This document shows positions 9,576-18,349 of a DNA stretch of 64,000 nucleotides, in pieces. Source of the DNA: Legionella sp. (GTDB taxonomy: Bacteria > Pseudomonadota > Gammaproteobacteria > Legionellales > Legionellaceae); NCBI GenBank assembly GCA_013911415.1, contig JACETI010000002.1, positions 307,066 through 371,065 of the forward strand. Direction: 5' to 3'. The notes beneath the pieces were generated by a model. The model did not search any database, had not been told where the DNA came from, and worked only from the letters and a program-made list of their open reading frames with translations. The stretch's first letter is position 1, and each line of letters opens with the position of its first letter. Both the position numbers and the translations under genes were made by a program.

Positions 9576-10526
9576 ATGAACCTCCTGTTTTTCGGTTCCC
9601 CCTCTTTTGCTTTACCTTGTCTAGATGCCTTAGCAAACTCTCGACATACGATAGCTGCTGTTTATACACAACCAGACAGACCGGCAGGAAGAGGTCGAAA
9701 ACTACAAGCCCCTCCTGTTAAAATAGGCGCGTTGGCACATAATATCCCGGTTTTTCAACCAGAGCGACTTACCAAAGATCAGATACAAGCCATTACTTCG
9801 TTACAACCTGATTTAATTGTTGTTATTGCTTATGGTTTAATTTTACCCAAGGCGATGCTTGGAGTTCCAAAATGGGGCTGCATTAATGTGCACGCCTCTT
9901 TATTACCTCGATGGCGAGGAGCGGCACCTATTCAGTACTCACTGCTTAACGGCGACCCACAAACGGGTATTACCTTGATGCAAATGGATGCAGGGATGGA
10001 TACCGGAGATATTTTACTGACCCGTGAATGCCCTATTTATCCTAGGGATACTTCCAGCCAGTTACATGACCGCTTATCACAGTTAGCCATTGATCCTCTC
10101 CTTGAAACTCTCGATGCTATTGAAACCGGTCATTTAACGCCACAGCCACAAAATTCAGCCCAAGCAACCTATGCACCTAAAATCTTCAAAAACCAAGCAG
10201 CAATTTGCTGGGCTGATTCAGCAGAGGCAATTGATCGTCAAATCCGCGCTTTTAACCCCTGGCCTGTAGCCTATACACAAGCCGGTGATGAAACCTTACG
10301 GATTCACCAAGCCAAACCTATCATTCGCCCCTTACACGAAGGAAACAGTGCTCCTCTGCCTGGCACAATCCTTGCTCTCAATAAAACAGAAGGTATGGTC
10401 GTAATGACAGGCCAAGATGCGTTGCAAGTGGACTTGATTCAATTTCCAGGCTCAAAAATAATGACCGTTATGGATTTTATCAATTCTGGTCGTCATAAGC
10501 GTTATCTAGATTTAACGCTTAGTTAA
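9576..10526 (+). CDS. fmt: Methionyl-tRNA formyltransferase
   Basis: Fmt formylates initiator Met-tRNA with 10-formyl-tetrahydrofolate. The catalytic region INVHASLLPRWRGAAPIQ (about residues 103-120), TQPDRPAGRGRKL near 30-42 and MDAGMDTGDIL near 140-150 are intact, and the C-terminal OB-fold domain follows. The ATG at 9576 gives a family-length N-terminus (MNLLFFGSPSF) and has a GAG 7 nt upstream. An in-frame ATG at 9558 is possible, and the frame is open further upstream to 9495 but that part does not look like the family. No def (peptide deformylase) gene is adjacent. Confidence 0.95.
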   Translation: MNLLFFGSPSFALPCLDALANSRHTIAAVYTQPDRPAGRGRKLQAPPVKIGALAHNIPVFQPERLTKDQIQAITSLQPDLIVVIAYGLILPKAMLGVPKWGCINVHASLLPRWRGAAPIQYSLLNGDPQTGITLMQMDAGMDTGDILLTRECPIYPRDTSSQLHDRLSQLAIDPLLETLDAIETGHLTPQPQNSAQATYAPKIFKNQAAICWADSAEAIDRQIRAFNPWPVAYTQAGDETLRIHQAKPIIRPLHEGNSAPLPGTILALNKTEGMVVMTGQDALQVDLIQFPGSKIMTVMDFINSGRHKRYLDLTLS

Positions 10527-10618
10527 GCCAACATTAATCAAAGCGCTTTGTCAATTGCATCGATAGACTAACCATCAATCAGCACTGCTAAACAAATTTA
10601 GGATTGACAACCAATACC

Positions 10619-12439
10619 ATGAAAATGAATAGGATATTTTGGGTTGGCGGATGGATGTTACTTGCTTTTTCTACTCAGGCAAGTCTATCAACAGATATCG
10701 ATAGAATGATTAACACTGTCTCGCCCGCGATGAACATTGGTATTGAAGTATTTGATTTAACGACCGGTACAACTTTGTATCGGCGTAATGCTGAACGGAC
10801 TTTTATTCCTGCCAGTAATATGAAATTGTTTTCAGACGCTGCAGCCCTTTTGGCACTGGGCCCTACTTATCGCTTTAAAACACAATTAAGCACCAGTGCT
10901 AGTCAACTAACTGACGGTGTACTGCAAGGATCATTACATCTCAATTTGAATGGCGACCCTTCTTTCGATCAAGCAAAACTTAACCAGCTTTTAATGAGCC
11001 TTAAACAATGGTCGGTGCATACTATTACTGGCAATATCTACATTGACAGTAGTCATGCAGGCGTAAGCCCTTATCCCCCAGGTTGGGTTGCAGAAGACTT
11101 TAAGCATAGCTACGGCGCACCTATTGCTCCTTTAGTCTTAGATACCAATCGTTTGACAGTAACAATCAACCCCGCTTCTCAATATGATAAATCTGCCATT
11201 ATTGAAACCAGTGATACCAGCAATAGCATTCAAATCAATAACCATGTCGTTACCAAACCTGCGGATAGCCAATGCAGCGTTGGCATTACTGTTGATACGA
11301 ATAATCAGCTGACAGCCCAAGGTTGTGTAGCTATGGGTCAATGGGCCGTGCAACAGATTGTTCCCATTCGAAACCCTCTTTTGTATGCTCAAAATCTGAT
11401 TAAACAGCAATTAGAACAAATGAATATCCGTTTTTCAGGGGAAATTTTACTAGGGAACACGCCTCCTGGTGCTTTACTCCTTGCTACCACTATGTCCGAA
11501 CCATTAAGTCAATTAATGGCAGACACCCTGAAACCTTCTGATAATTTATATGCAGATAGTTTATATCTACATACTGCCCGGCTATTACAAGGGTCACCTG
11601 TCAATTGGGATACTGCACAACCAGTAATTAAAAACTTTATTCAAAACCAACTGGGCATTCCTCTGCAACAAGCGGCTTTCGTCGATGGATCAGGTTTATC
11701 TCGTCATGACCTATTAACCCCTCAGCAAACTGTCACTCTACTACGGTTTCTCTATACAAAATTTCCCTTAGCGTATGAATACATTGCCGCCCTGCCTATT
11801 TCTGGACAGGATGGCACGCTACAGAAACGCTTTACCAAACCGAATCAAAGGGGTTTGATTCGGGCTAAAACCGGTACCATGAAAGGTGTTGTCAGCTTAT
11901 CCGGCTATCTATATACTGCTAACGCTCATGTATTGGCTTTCTCTATTTTTATCAACCACTTACCAAAGTTAAAACCAGGAGTAACGGGACGTTATCGACC
12001 GTTAATTGATGAGATTTGCAGTTATTTTTTACGCCAAACTCTAATCGGTAACGCAGAAGCAATAAAACCGATAGCTCAGACTACAACAGCCGTTAATCAT
12101 ATACCGCTACAATCGATAAATTTATTAAAAAAACAACGTCAATCCAACTATTTTCAATGGCGCAAATTAGAAACAGCGCTCAAAAGCGCCTTAAAAGGTC
12201 AAGCTGTTACGGTCATATATCGTTACCATGAGTTGATATTACAAGATTACCAACCGGATAATAAACACGTATTAAAAGTTCTTCACAATCTTAATAAACA
12301 ACATCGTTTTTCAATGGCGGTTGCTACAAAGAAACTGCCAGATCACATTGACAAACATCAACCCATTTTATGGATTAAAAAAGCAAGCCTACACGGAAAA
12401 GTGCACCGAACTTGGACGCTTAGAGATGCCGTCACCTGA
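10619..12439 (+). CDS. dacB: D-alanyl-D-alanine carboxypeptidase/endopeptidase (PBP4 type) with C-terminal extension
   Basis: This peptidase S13 family periplasmic enzyme hydrolyses D-Ala-D-Ala ends and meso-DAP cross-links in peptidoglycan. A signal peptide is present (cleavage likely after STQA). Active-site motifs are SxxK in ASNMK (Ser near residue 65), SDN near 306 and KTG in AKTGTMKG near 416. The domain of the family ends near residue 470. About 130 further residues follow, basic and Gln/Lys-rich with no motif I know. The ATG at 10619 (MKMNRIFW) is preferred over a TTG at 10604. The gene stands alone between fmt and the YqjD-like trio. Confidence 0.92.
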   Translation: MKMNRIFWVGGWMLLAFSTQASLSTDIDRMINTVSPAMNIGIEVFDLTTGTTLYRRNAERTFIPASNMKLFSDAAALLALGPTYRFKTQLSTSASQLTDGVLQGSLHLNLNGDPSFDQAKLNQLLMSLKQWSVHTITGNIYIDSSHAGVSPYPPGWVAEDFKHSYGAPIAPLVLDTNRLTVTINPASQYDKSAIIETSDTSNSIQINNHVVTKPADSQCSVGITVDTNNQLTAQGCVAMGQWAVQQIVPIRNPLLYAQNLIKQQLEQMNIRFSGEILLGNTPPGALLLATTMSEPLSQLMADTLKPSDNLYADSLYLHTARLLQGSPVNWDTAQPVIKNFIQNQLGIPLQQAAFVDGSGLSRHDLLTPQQTVTLLRFLYTKFPLAYEYIAALPISGQDGTLQKRFTKPNQRGLIRAKTGTMKGVVSLSGYLYTANAHVLAFSIFINHLPKLKPGVTGRYRPLIDEICSYFLRQTLIGNAEAIKPIAQTTTAVNHIPLQSINLLKKQRQSNYFQWRKLETALKSALKGQAVTVIYRYHELILQDYQPDNKHVLKVLHNLNKQHRFSMAVATKKLPDHIDKHQPILWIKKASLHGKVHRTWTLRDAVT

Positions 12440-12453
12440 AAGCCCTGTGATTA

Positions 12454-12462
12454 TGCTATAAT
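12454..12462 (+). promoter_or_regulatory. Extended -10 promoter candidate for the YqjD-like trio
   Basis: TGCTATAAT matches the extended -10 consensus (TGnTATAAT) 72 nt before the ATG at 12534. No good -35 is seen, as is common for extended -10 promoters. Confidence 0.55.
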
Positions 12463-12533
12463 TTTTTGAGTGGCCGTTAACGATCTAGAAGTCACTCTAA
12501 TGAAAGAGTATTAATCACGAAGGAGACACTAGC

Positions 12534-12785
12534 ATGTTCAAAGACGACGCACCTGAAAAACAAAACGCCGATATCTTATCTAAAGAAATTCAAGCCCTGA
12601 GTAAAGAGCTCAAATCTTTTGGCAATGAATTGAAAAAAATGGGTCAGCGTAAACTTGATGAAGCTCAACATTATATTGAAGATTGTTCCGAAGGCGTAAC
12701 GAAGACTGTTCAAGAAAAACCTCTGCAATCGCTTCTTACTGCCGTTGGCATAGGCTTTGTTCTTTCTCTTCTATTAAAAAAATAA
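12534..12785 (+). CDS. DUF883 (ElaB/YqjD-like) membrane-anchored small protein
   Basis: The 83-residue protein has a charged amphipathic helical N-terminal part (about 15-60, with a coiled-coil look) and a C-terminal hydrophobic tail AVGIGFVLSLLLKK. The phrase EKPLQSLLTAVGIGF matches the end of ElaB/YqjD proteins, which are tail-anchored in the inner membrane and in E. coli associate with ribosomes in stationary phase. AAGGAG lies 8 nt before the ATG. It is the first of three closely spaced genes matching the yqjD-yqjE-yqjK order of enterobacteria. Confidence 0.85.
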   Translation: MFKDDAPEKQNADILSKEIQALSKELKSFGNELKKMGQRKLDEAQHYIEDCSEGVTKTVQEKPLQSLLTAVGIGFVLSLLLKK

Positions 12786-12793
12786 GGTCAGTA

Positions 12794-13168
12794 ATGAATT
12801 TTGTTGAAGCATTGGTAGGGATCGTTCTAAAACGTTTTTCTATCACCAAAGACCTGGTTAAATTAGCCCTATTAGAAGCAAAGCTCGCGCGATTAAGCGT
12901 GTTGCCTTTGCTTGTCTGTTTTGGGCTTTTTATTCTCGTATTTTTCTTATTTTGGCTTTGCTCAATGGCATTAATTGGGTATCTAATCTTTCATTACCTA
13001 CCGAGCATCGGTTATGTTCTCTTGATACTTTTTGGCATTCATGCACTATTACTGCTTGTGATCGCCCTATTCTTATTAAAAAACTTACGAGGAATGTCCT
13101 TTAGACATACACGTTTTCACTTTCATACGGGTAAAAAATGCAAACCAAAAGGCAACTCAGCGAATTAA
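12794..13168 (+). CDS. YqjE-like phage-holin-family membrane protein
   Basis: The 124-residue protein has two strong hydrophobic hairpin segments (about residues 33-60 and 65-100), a short N-terminal helix and a basic His/Lys-rich tail. This is the shape of the putative Actinobacteriophage holin III/YqjE family that follows yqjD. The ATG at 12794, 8 nt after the preceding stop, is chosen; the open frame runs further upstream through the preceding gene but is not family-like there. Role unknown, inner membrane. Confidence 0.75.
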   Translation: MNFVEALVGIVLKRFSITKDLVKLALLEAKLARLSVLPLLVCFGLFILVFFLFWLCSMALIGYLIFHYLPSIGYVLLILFGIHALLLLVIALFLLKNLRGMSFRHTRFHFHTGKKCKPKGNSAN

Positions 13169-13395
13169 TTGAAAAAACAGATTTAACGCTTAAAAAAAAT
13201 AAAAACATGCTCGCTGCGTACGAAGCACCTATTAAAAATTTTGCGGCTAAACATCATTCCGTTGTCTATCTATTTTTAATGTCGGGATTAGTTCTTGGTA
13301 GCGTAGCCAGTAAAAAATTTAATTTTCATCCACATTACTTGCGTTTTAAACGTTATGGCCTGTGGTTTTGGCGTGCTTTTTCTACACTCGTTTAA
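13138..13395 (+). CDS. Small membrane protein at the YqjK position
   Basis: The 85-residue product overlaps the preceding gene by 31 nt. It has a charged N-terminal helix (KRQLSELIEKTDLTLKKNK), one membrane segment (VVYLFLMSGLVLGSVA) and a basic, aromatic C-terminus. It occupies the place of YqjK in the enterobacterial trio, but the sequence is too short and divergent for a firm family call. Likely cotranscribed with its two upstream neighbours. Confidence 0.6.
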   Translation: MQTKRQLSELIEKTDLTLKKNKNMLAAYEAPIKNFAAKHHSVVYLFLMSGLVLGSVASKKFNFHPHYLRFKRYGLWFWRAFSTLV

Positions 13396-13769
13396 TAGAC
13401 ATCCGCGCTTCTTGTCCTTTAGTCAAGGGGCGAAGCTCTGAGTCAGAGCCAAAAGTGCTAGGAGAGATCTTTCTCATCAAGGCTGAGATCATTCACTCTT
13501 ACTGAATATAAATGAAAACGCTCCAATATCGCTGATGTTGCATCCTCTACTACTGAAAGTCATCGTTCTTCTGTCTGACAAGAGAATTTTCATCGTATAT
13601 TTCTCTTTCAAACAATCGATTTTTACTCGCTGAAAACTGCTTAGATAGTTAGACAACTCCCCCATGTAAAATTTTTGTTAATTAGTAACCTCTCTAAACC
13701 CATTTAATTTATAATAAAGTACACATTTAGATTAATAATTGATCTATTTTCTACACTGGAGGTATCAAA
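13396..13769. other. 374-bp intergenic region
   Basis: No gene is visible. It contains a perfect odd palindrome GCTCTGAGTCAGAGC (13435-13449), whose single central base makes it more like a protein-binding site than a hairpin. Close to the next gene lies an A/T-rich stretch with TATAAT (13710-13715), a candidate -10 for the orphan at 13770. Confidence 0.5.
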
Positions 13770-14189
13770 ATGCACTTACCTAATCATTCTAACTCACCAT
13801 TAAGTAATCATAATCGCACAAATCGCACTCAGCTCTACGGTACTATTAGTTCTATCGTTTTTGCCGCATTGATTAATTCCCTGTACAACGAATTAAACTC
13901 CCAGGAACAAACTACTTTGCAATCGACAGTGCGTGGCATAGCAATTTTCTTAGGCTTACAAATGTTCACTTATTGCGTGATTGAGAGTACAAATGACAAT
14001 AGTTCCGCCCTTCAAATCCCTCTACTCCAAGGGCACGGCATTTTTCGATTTCGCCAAGAGGGAAATTCGACGAATGAGAATAACCCAAGTCAAGCTTTTA
14101 GACGATCGATAAATAATTTAAGTGCGATTTCACAAGATGCAGGAGAAGCTTTAAGTGAAAGTAATGCCAGTACGCAACCTCAACCGTAA
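13770..14189 (+). CDS. Hypothetical protein with two membrane segments
   Basis: I do not recognise this 139-residue product. It has an Asn/His-rich start, two moderately hydrophobic segments (about residues 26-43 and 62-75) and a polar Ser/Asn/Gln-rich C-terminal half. GGAGG sits 7 nt before the ATG and TATAAT 55 nt upstream, so it looks like a real, independently transcribed gene. It is convergent with the MFS gene. Confidence 0.65.
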   Translation: MHLPNHSNSPLSNHNRTNRTQLYGTISSIVFAALINSLYNELNSQEQTTLQSTVRGIAIFLGLQMFTYCVIESTNDNSSALQIPLLQGHGIFRFRQEGNSTNENNPSQAFRRSINNLSAISQDAGEALSESNASTQPQP

Positions 14190-14228
14190 TCTTTTCGATA
14201 GAAAGGAAATAAAAAGAATGTATGCACT

Positions 14229-15482
14229 TCAAAGATCTACCGATGTTTTTGGTACATTGGTGGATCGCAAAGTAACACCTACAAATAACAAATAAGCAAC
14301 ACCAATAGCTCCACAGTAGGCGCCAAAAATAACGTTATTATGTGTTTGATATAAATGATTGGCCACCTCAATGCCAAGCGCTTGTGTCACCATCGACACC
14401 ATGCTAATAAAGGCTGAAGTGGTTCCTTTCCCAACGTTTGTTGAAAAAAGAACCAAACGATTGATAGGCGCCCCCGCCATACTTAAGCCCCAAAAATAAA
14501 GCATCAGACCAGGCATTAACCATAAGAAATAAGATCCTTTAGCAACAGGCAAAATAAACATAAGACCTAAACTACCCGCTACAATGAGAGATCCCAACCA
14601 AAGGATACCCACAAGAGAACGCCGGTGCGTCATATGGTGGAGTGTCCAATTACCAACAATCGATGCACTAAAGACGGGGATCTGCCACAAACCATAGCCA
14701 AGAAGACTCATTTGCCCTTCTTTGACCATTATAATTGGGGCTAAAGCTATCCAGGCCACGCAAGGCAAGCTCAGTAAACCTATACCAATCGAACCACATA
14801 AAATCGAAGGTGTAGTGATAAGTTGGATGTAGGTTTTAAATATTTTACGTGGTTCTAAGGGTATTAACGGGATTCTTTCTCCGTCCCGGCGCAATTCGCC
14901 TACCGATTCAGGCATAAAATACCACAGCCCCCATAGAGCCAAGAGTGCAAAGCTACCAATCACGGCAAAAATAAAACGCCAATGAAAATAATGGATAAAA
15001 ATAGCGCCTAACATCGGGCCCAGCAAAGGGGCCAAAATTGAGACATTTGCCATAATTGCAATCAGCCTTATAGCATCCATTTCAGCAAAGATCTCTTGTA
15101 ACGTTGCGTATCCAACTACCCCAATGAAGCACAAGCCCATTCCTTGGACAAAACGAGCAAAGAGAAAAGAATTCATCGAGAAGGAACAACCAATAAATAC
15201 AGTACAAATAAAAAAGAAAATTGCTCCCGTGATCATTACTGGTCGTCGACCGTAAGCATCGGAAAGTGGACCCAACAAGAGTTGTAGGCTAGCCCCGCCG
15301 AGCATGTAGGCAGTTAATGAACTCGCCACCGCAGACTCAGGACCATGAAAAGAAGCAACAACACTCAGCATGCCAGGCATGATCATGTCATTCGCAATGT
15401 AGGTCAAAAACTCATAAAGCACTAAAAACGCAGCGAAAATCAGGGCGTGCTGCCGAGTAATTTTAATTAAGGGATGCGGCAT
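14229..15482 (-). CDS. MFS multidrug efflux transporter, MdfA/Bcr type
   Basis: This 417-residue, 12-helix inner-membrane protein is probably a proton-driven drug exporter. The N-terminal FLVLYEFLTYIANDMIMPGM is very close in pattern to MdfA of E. coli, including the acidic residues in helix 1. The MFS loop motif between helices 2 and 3, GPLSDAYGRRPVM, is complete, and the antiporter-type Gly/Pro-rich motif is visible in helix 5 (LAPLLGPMLGA). Substrate cannot be read from sequence. Single gene, divergent from the HAD phosphatase. Confidence 0.88.
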   Translation of the reverse strand: MPHPLIKITRQHALIFAAFLVLYEFLTYIANDMIMPGMLSVVASFHGPESAVASSLTAYMLGGASLQLLLGPLSDAYGRRPVMITGAIFFFICTVFIGCSFSMNSFLFARFVQGMGLCFIGVVGYATLQEIFAEMDAIRLIAIMANVSILAPLLGPMLGAIFIHYFHWRFIFAVIGSFALLALWGLWYFMPESVGELRRDGERIPLIPLEPRKIFKTYIQLITTPSILCGSIGIGLLSLPCVAWIALAPIIMVKEGQMSLLGYGLWQIPVFSASIVGNWTLHHMTHRRSLVGILWLGSLIVAGSLGLMFILPVAKGSYFLWLMPGLMLYFWGLSMAGAPINRLVLFSTNVGKGTTSAFISMVSMVTQALGIEVANHLYQTHNNVIFGAYCGAIGVAYLLFVGVTLRSTNVPKTSVDL

Positions 15483-15558
15483 TCAAATTCTCTTTGCGCG
15501 ATTTGCAAATAATTACGCTATAATAGAGGCACTTTTCATATATCGTTGCATTTTACTC

Positions 15559-16236
15559 ATGAGAAAGCAATTCAAAGCAGCACAAATTGCTGCAGCTACG
15601 CTTTGTATGCTGCTATTAAGTTTTTCTTCTTCCGCTGAACCCCCAAACTTAGCACGCTTAACTGAAGAAATCACCACTTACCATGATTCTGGTACCTATG
15701 ACAAAGAATTAGATGATATTATTCTCGAAGCTAAAAGTTATATCCTGCAGGCTGCAGCCAACAATAAACAAAGCGCCGATCCTAAGAAACTTGCTATCGT
15801 CCTTGATATCGATGAAACAAGCATCAGCAACTATAATAAAATGGTTAAGCGACATTTTATCGGTCTGTCTGAGCAAATTCATCGAGAAATACTTGAAGCA
15901 AACTCACCAGCTATCCCCGCAACACTCGCCTTGTACAAAGCCGTCACAAAAGCCGGGGTGAAAGTCTTTTTTGTTACCGGTCGTCATCTATCAGAAACAA
16001 AAGCAACACGCCTTAATCTCTTACGTGCGGGCTTTGATAACTGGGAAGGGCTATATTTACGTCCTGATGATTACCCTTTTCCATCTATTATTCCTTTTAA
16101 AAGCAGTACAAGAGAAAGGATTACACAAGATGGGTACTGGATAGTGGCTTCAATCGGCGATCAATGCAGCGATTTGGTTGGCGGTTTTGCAGAAAAAGGA
16201 TTTAAACTCCCTAATCCTTTTTATTATTTACCCTAA
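15559..16236 (+). CDS. Secreted HAD acid phosphatase (subfamily IIIB)
   Basis: A signal peptide (about residues 1-26, ending SSSAEP) precedes a HAD fold. Motif I is LDIDETSISNY (nucleophile Asp and acid/base Asp, near residue 79), motif II FFVTGRH near 137 and the terminal Asp in IGDQCSDL near 205. This matches the class B / e(P4)-like and plant acid phosphatase group, which hydrolyse phosphomonoesters in the periplasm. No lipobox Cys is at the expected place, so it is probably soluble. A good terminator hairpin follows. Confidence 0.88.
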   Translation: MRKQFKAAQIAAATLCMLLLSFSSSAEPPNLARLTEEITTYHDSGTYDKELDDIILEAKSYILQAAANNKQSADPKKLAIVLDIDETSISNYNKMVKRHFIGLSEQIHREILEANSPAIPATLALYKAVTKAGVKVFFVTGRHLSETKATRLNLLRAGFDNWEGLYLRPDDYPFPSIIPFKSSTRERITQDGYWIVASIGDQCSDLVGGFAEKGFKLPNPFYYLP

Positions 16237-16258
16237 TTTTAAATCTGCTAGACACAAC

Positions 16259-16285
16259 GGGGCAAAGCATATGCCCCTTTATTTT
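16259..16285 (+). terminator. Rho-independent terminator after the phosphatase gene
   Basis: GGGGCA and TGCCCC form a 6-bp GC-rich stem with a 7-nt loop, followed by TTTATTTT, 23 nt past the stop codon. Confidence 0.75.
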
Positions 16286-16447
16286 AAGTTAATGCCTTCT
16301 TAACCGCAGCATCTGTGCGGCGCTAATTTCTATTGTATGAAATTAATGGTTAGCAGCAGCTGCCGGATTCTATTTCAAAGATATAAAATGAATCTGCATG
16401 CTTACATCCTTATCAAGGTACTTACCTTATGGCCTACGCAGCTTCTC

Positions 16448-16476
16448 TTGACGATCAATGATTATTACCGTACGAT
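16448..16476 (+). promoter_or_regulatory. Sigma-70 promoter candidate for bolA-manC
   Basis: TTGACG (16448-16453), a 17-bp spacer and TACGAT (16471-16476) give a close match to the consensus, about 65 nt upstream of the bolA ATG. It would also drive manC and perhaps gmd. The rest of the 311-bp gap holds only the preceding terminator. Confidence 0.6.
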
Positions 16477-16547
16477 TCCTCCTTATATGTGGCCGCAAAC
16501 TTGTTTAATCAAACGACAAATTGCTACAAATAGTGTTGGATAAAAAT

Positions 16548-16898
16548 ATGATGAATGTTGAAACGTCTACTGCTAATAGCAGACAAGAACGTATGCGTTG
16601 TCTCCTTACAGAGAAATTTAACCCAGTGTATCTAGCGGTTGAAAACGAATCACCCAATCATCATGTACCGGAACATTCAGAAACACACTTTAAAGTGATT
16701 CTCGTTTCAGAAGCTTTTCAGACACTCTCGCTTGTAAAACGTCATAAGCTTGTCTACCAATGCCTAAATAGCGAATTTCAAGAAGGCCTGCATGCACTTA
16801 GCTTGCTTCTTTTTTCACCCGAAGAATGGTCTTCTGAAGGTACGCAAGTTCCAGATTCTCCCCGATGTCGTGGAGGACATCAGCGGAGTAGTCAATGA
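16548..16898 (+). CDS. bolA: BolA family protein
   Basis: This 116-residue protein belongs to the BolA/IbaG family, which pairs with monothiol glutaredoxins in iron-sulfur handling and affects cell shape in stationary phase. The family core is clear: VENESPNHHVPEHSETHFKV with the conserved His and the FKV strand, followed by RHKLVYQCL (helix-turn-helix-like class II KH element) and HALSL. The C-terminal PRCRGGH resembles the tail of E. coli BolA rather than IbaG. The ATG at 16548 follows a GGA. The stop overlaps the manC ATG (ATGA), an unexpected coupling to sugar-nucleotide synthesis. Confidence 0.88.
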   Translation: MMNVETSTANSRQERMRCLLTEKFNPVYLAVENESPNHHVPEHSETHFKVILVSEAFQTLSLVKRHKLVYQCLNSEFQEGLHALSLLLFSPEEWSSEGTQVPDSPRCRGGHQRSSQ

Positions 16899-18325
16899 TG
16901 CAACTTATACCTACCATATTGTGCGGGGGAGCTGGATCACGCTTATGGCCAGTCTCTCGCGAATCACACCCAAAGCCCTTCATTCAAGTAGATAACGGCC
17001 AAAGTCTTTTACAAAAAACCTTTTTAAGAAGTGCCGCTCTTCCTTATATTGAAGAAATACTTATCGTTACTAATCATCAATTTTTTTTTAAAATTGAAGA
17101 AGAATTGATATCTATTAAAAAATCATCTATCAAAAATTCTTTTATCTTAGAACCTTTCCCTAGAAACACTGCTGCAGCAATTACTCTTGCTGCAATGGAC
17201 ATCGCCGAGCGCTATGATGAAGATACCCTGCTTTTGATCCTTCCTGCAGATCATCTTATTCCTGATCAAGATGCCTTTCAGCAAATGGTTTCCGAAGGTT
17301 CTGAGTTAGCGTTAGCAGGTCATTTAGTGACTTTTGGCATGATGCCTACAGAACCTCACACAGGTTATGGGTATTTAGAAGTAGCAGGAACGAAGGTCTT
17401 ACGCTTCATTGAAAAACCTTCTCTCGAAAACGCACAAGCGCTAATCACTAAAAAGAATGTTTTATGGAACTCAGGCATGTTTCTTTTCAAAGCAAGCACA
17501 CTGTTAACAGCCATGAGAACCTATAATCCCGAAATTCTAGCTGCTTGTGTTACCTGCTTCTATCGAACTAGCACATTACGCGAAGAAAACAGCAATATTA
17601 CAAATAAAAAACTTACGCTAGATGCAGAGACATTCGATAAAATTCCGGCTGATTCTATTGACTATGCCTTAATGGAAAAAGCAGAAAATTTAGCGGTTGT
17701 ACCGGCACAATTTAACTGGACTGATATAGGTTCTTGGAATGCAGTGGGTAGTTTGGGCGATCCAGATGCTGCTGGTAACTGTGTTGCAGGTGACGTTTTG
17801 CTTCACGACGTGCATGATTCATTTATTCAAAGTGAAGATCGCTTAATTGCAGCGGTCGGGGTAAATAACCTCGTTATTATCGATACACCAGACGCATTAT
17901 TGGTGGCTGACAAAACTCGCACGCAAGATGTTAAACATATCTATACGCAGCTCCAACAAAAAAATCACGATGCTCATAAATTCCATAGGACCGTTCATCG
18001 GCCATGGGGCAGTTATACTGTGTTAGAAGAAAGTGAAAATTTTAAAATCAAACGCATTGTGGTAAAACCTGGAGCAAGCTTAAGTCTTCAAATGCATCAT
18101 CATCGTAGTGAACACTGGGTTGTTGTCAAGGGTCGTGCCCATGTTATCAATGGTGACCAAAGCTTTTTCTTGAATATTAATGAATCCACTTATATTCCGG
18201 CGGGCCATAAGCATCGATTAGAAAATCCAGGGATGTTAGATTTGATGCTCATCGAAGTACAAAGCGGAGAGTATCTCGGTGAAGATGATATTGTGCGTTA
18301 CGAAGACCATTACGGTCGGAAATAA
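16895..18325 (+). CDS. manC: Mannose-1-phosphate guanylyltransferase / mannose-6-phosphate isomerase (copy 1)
   Basis: This bifunctional type II enzyme makes GDP-mannose. The N-terminal nucleotidyltransferase domain begins LCGGAGSRLWPVSR (pyrophosphorylase signature) and has FIEKP and NSGMF at the expected places. The C-terminal cupin (about residues 350-476) is a type II phosphomannose isomerase with PWGSYTVLEE and the metal-binding QMHHHRSEHW. GGAG lies 6 nt before the ATG. It feeds gmd and fcl directly downstream. A second copy lies at 49106. Cytoplasmic. Confidence 0.95.
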   Translation: MMQLIPTILCGGAGSRLWPVSRESHPKPFIQVDNGQSLLQKTFLRSAALPYIEEILIVTNHQFFFKIEEELISIKKSSIKNSFILEPFPRNTAAAITLAAMDIAERYDEDTLLLILPADHLIPDQDAFQQMVSEGSELALAGHLVTFGMMPTEPHTGYGYLEVAGTKVLRFIEKPSLENAQALITKKNVLWNSGMFLFKASTLLTAMRTYNPEILAACVTCFYRTSTLREENSNITNKKLTLDAETFDKIPADSIDYALMEKAENLAVVPAQFNWTDIGSWNAVGSLGDPDAAGNCVAGDVLLHDVHDSFIQSEDRLIAAVGVNNLVIIDTPDALLVADKTRTQDVKHIYTQLQQKNHDAHKFHRTVHRPWGSYTVLEESENFKIKRIVVKPGASLSLQMHHHRSEHWVVVKGRAHVINGDQSFFLNINESTYIPAGHKHRLENPGMLDLMLIEVQSGEYLGEDDIVRYEDHYGRK

Positions 18326-18349
18326 CGCTTAACTTAGGATAAGAAAGCT

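Noticed and set aside
13435-13449. GCTCTGAGTCAGAGC as a terminator hairpin
   Set aside because: Its arms are separated by a single base and no U-tract follows, so it cannot form a usual terminator. It was kept only as a palindrome note.
16337-16543. 68-codon frame upstream of bolA
   Set aside because: It crosses the candidate bolA promoter, has no ribosome site, and its composition does not look like protein.
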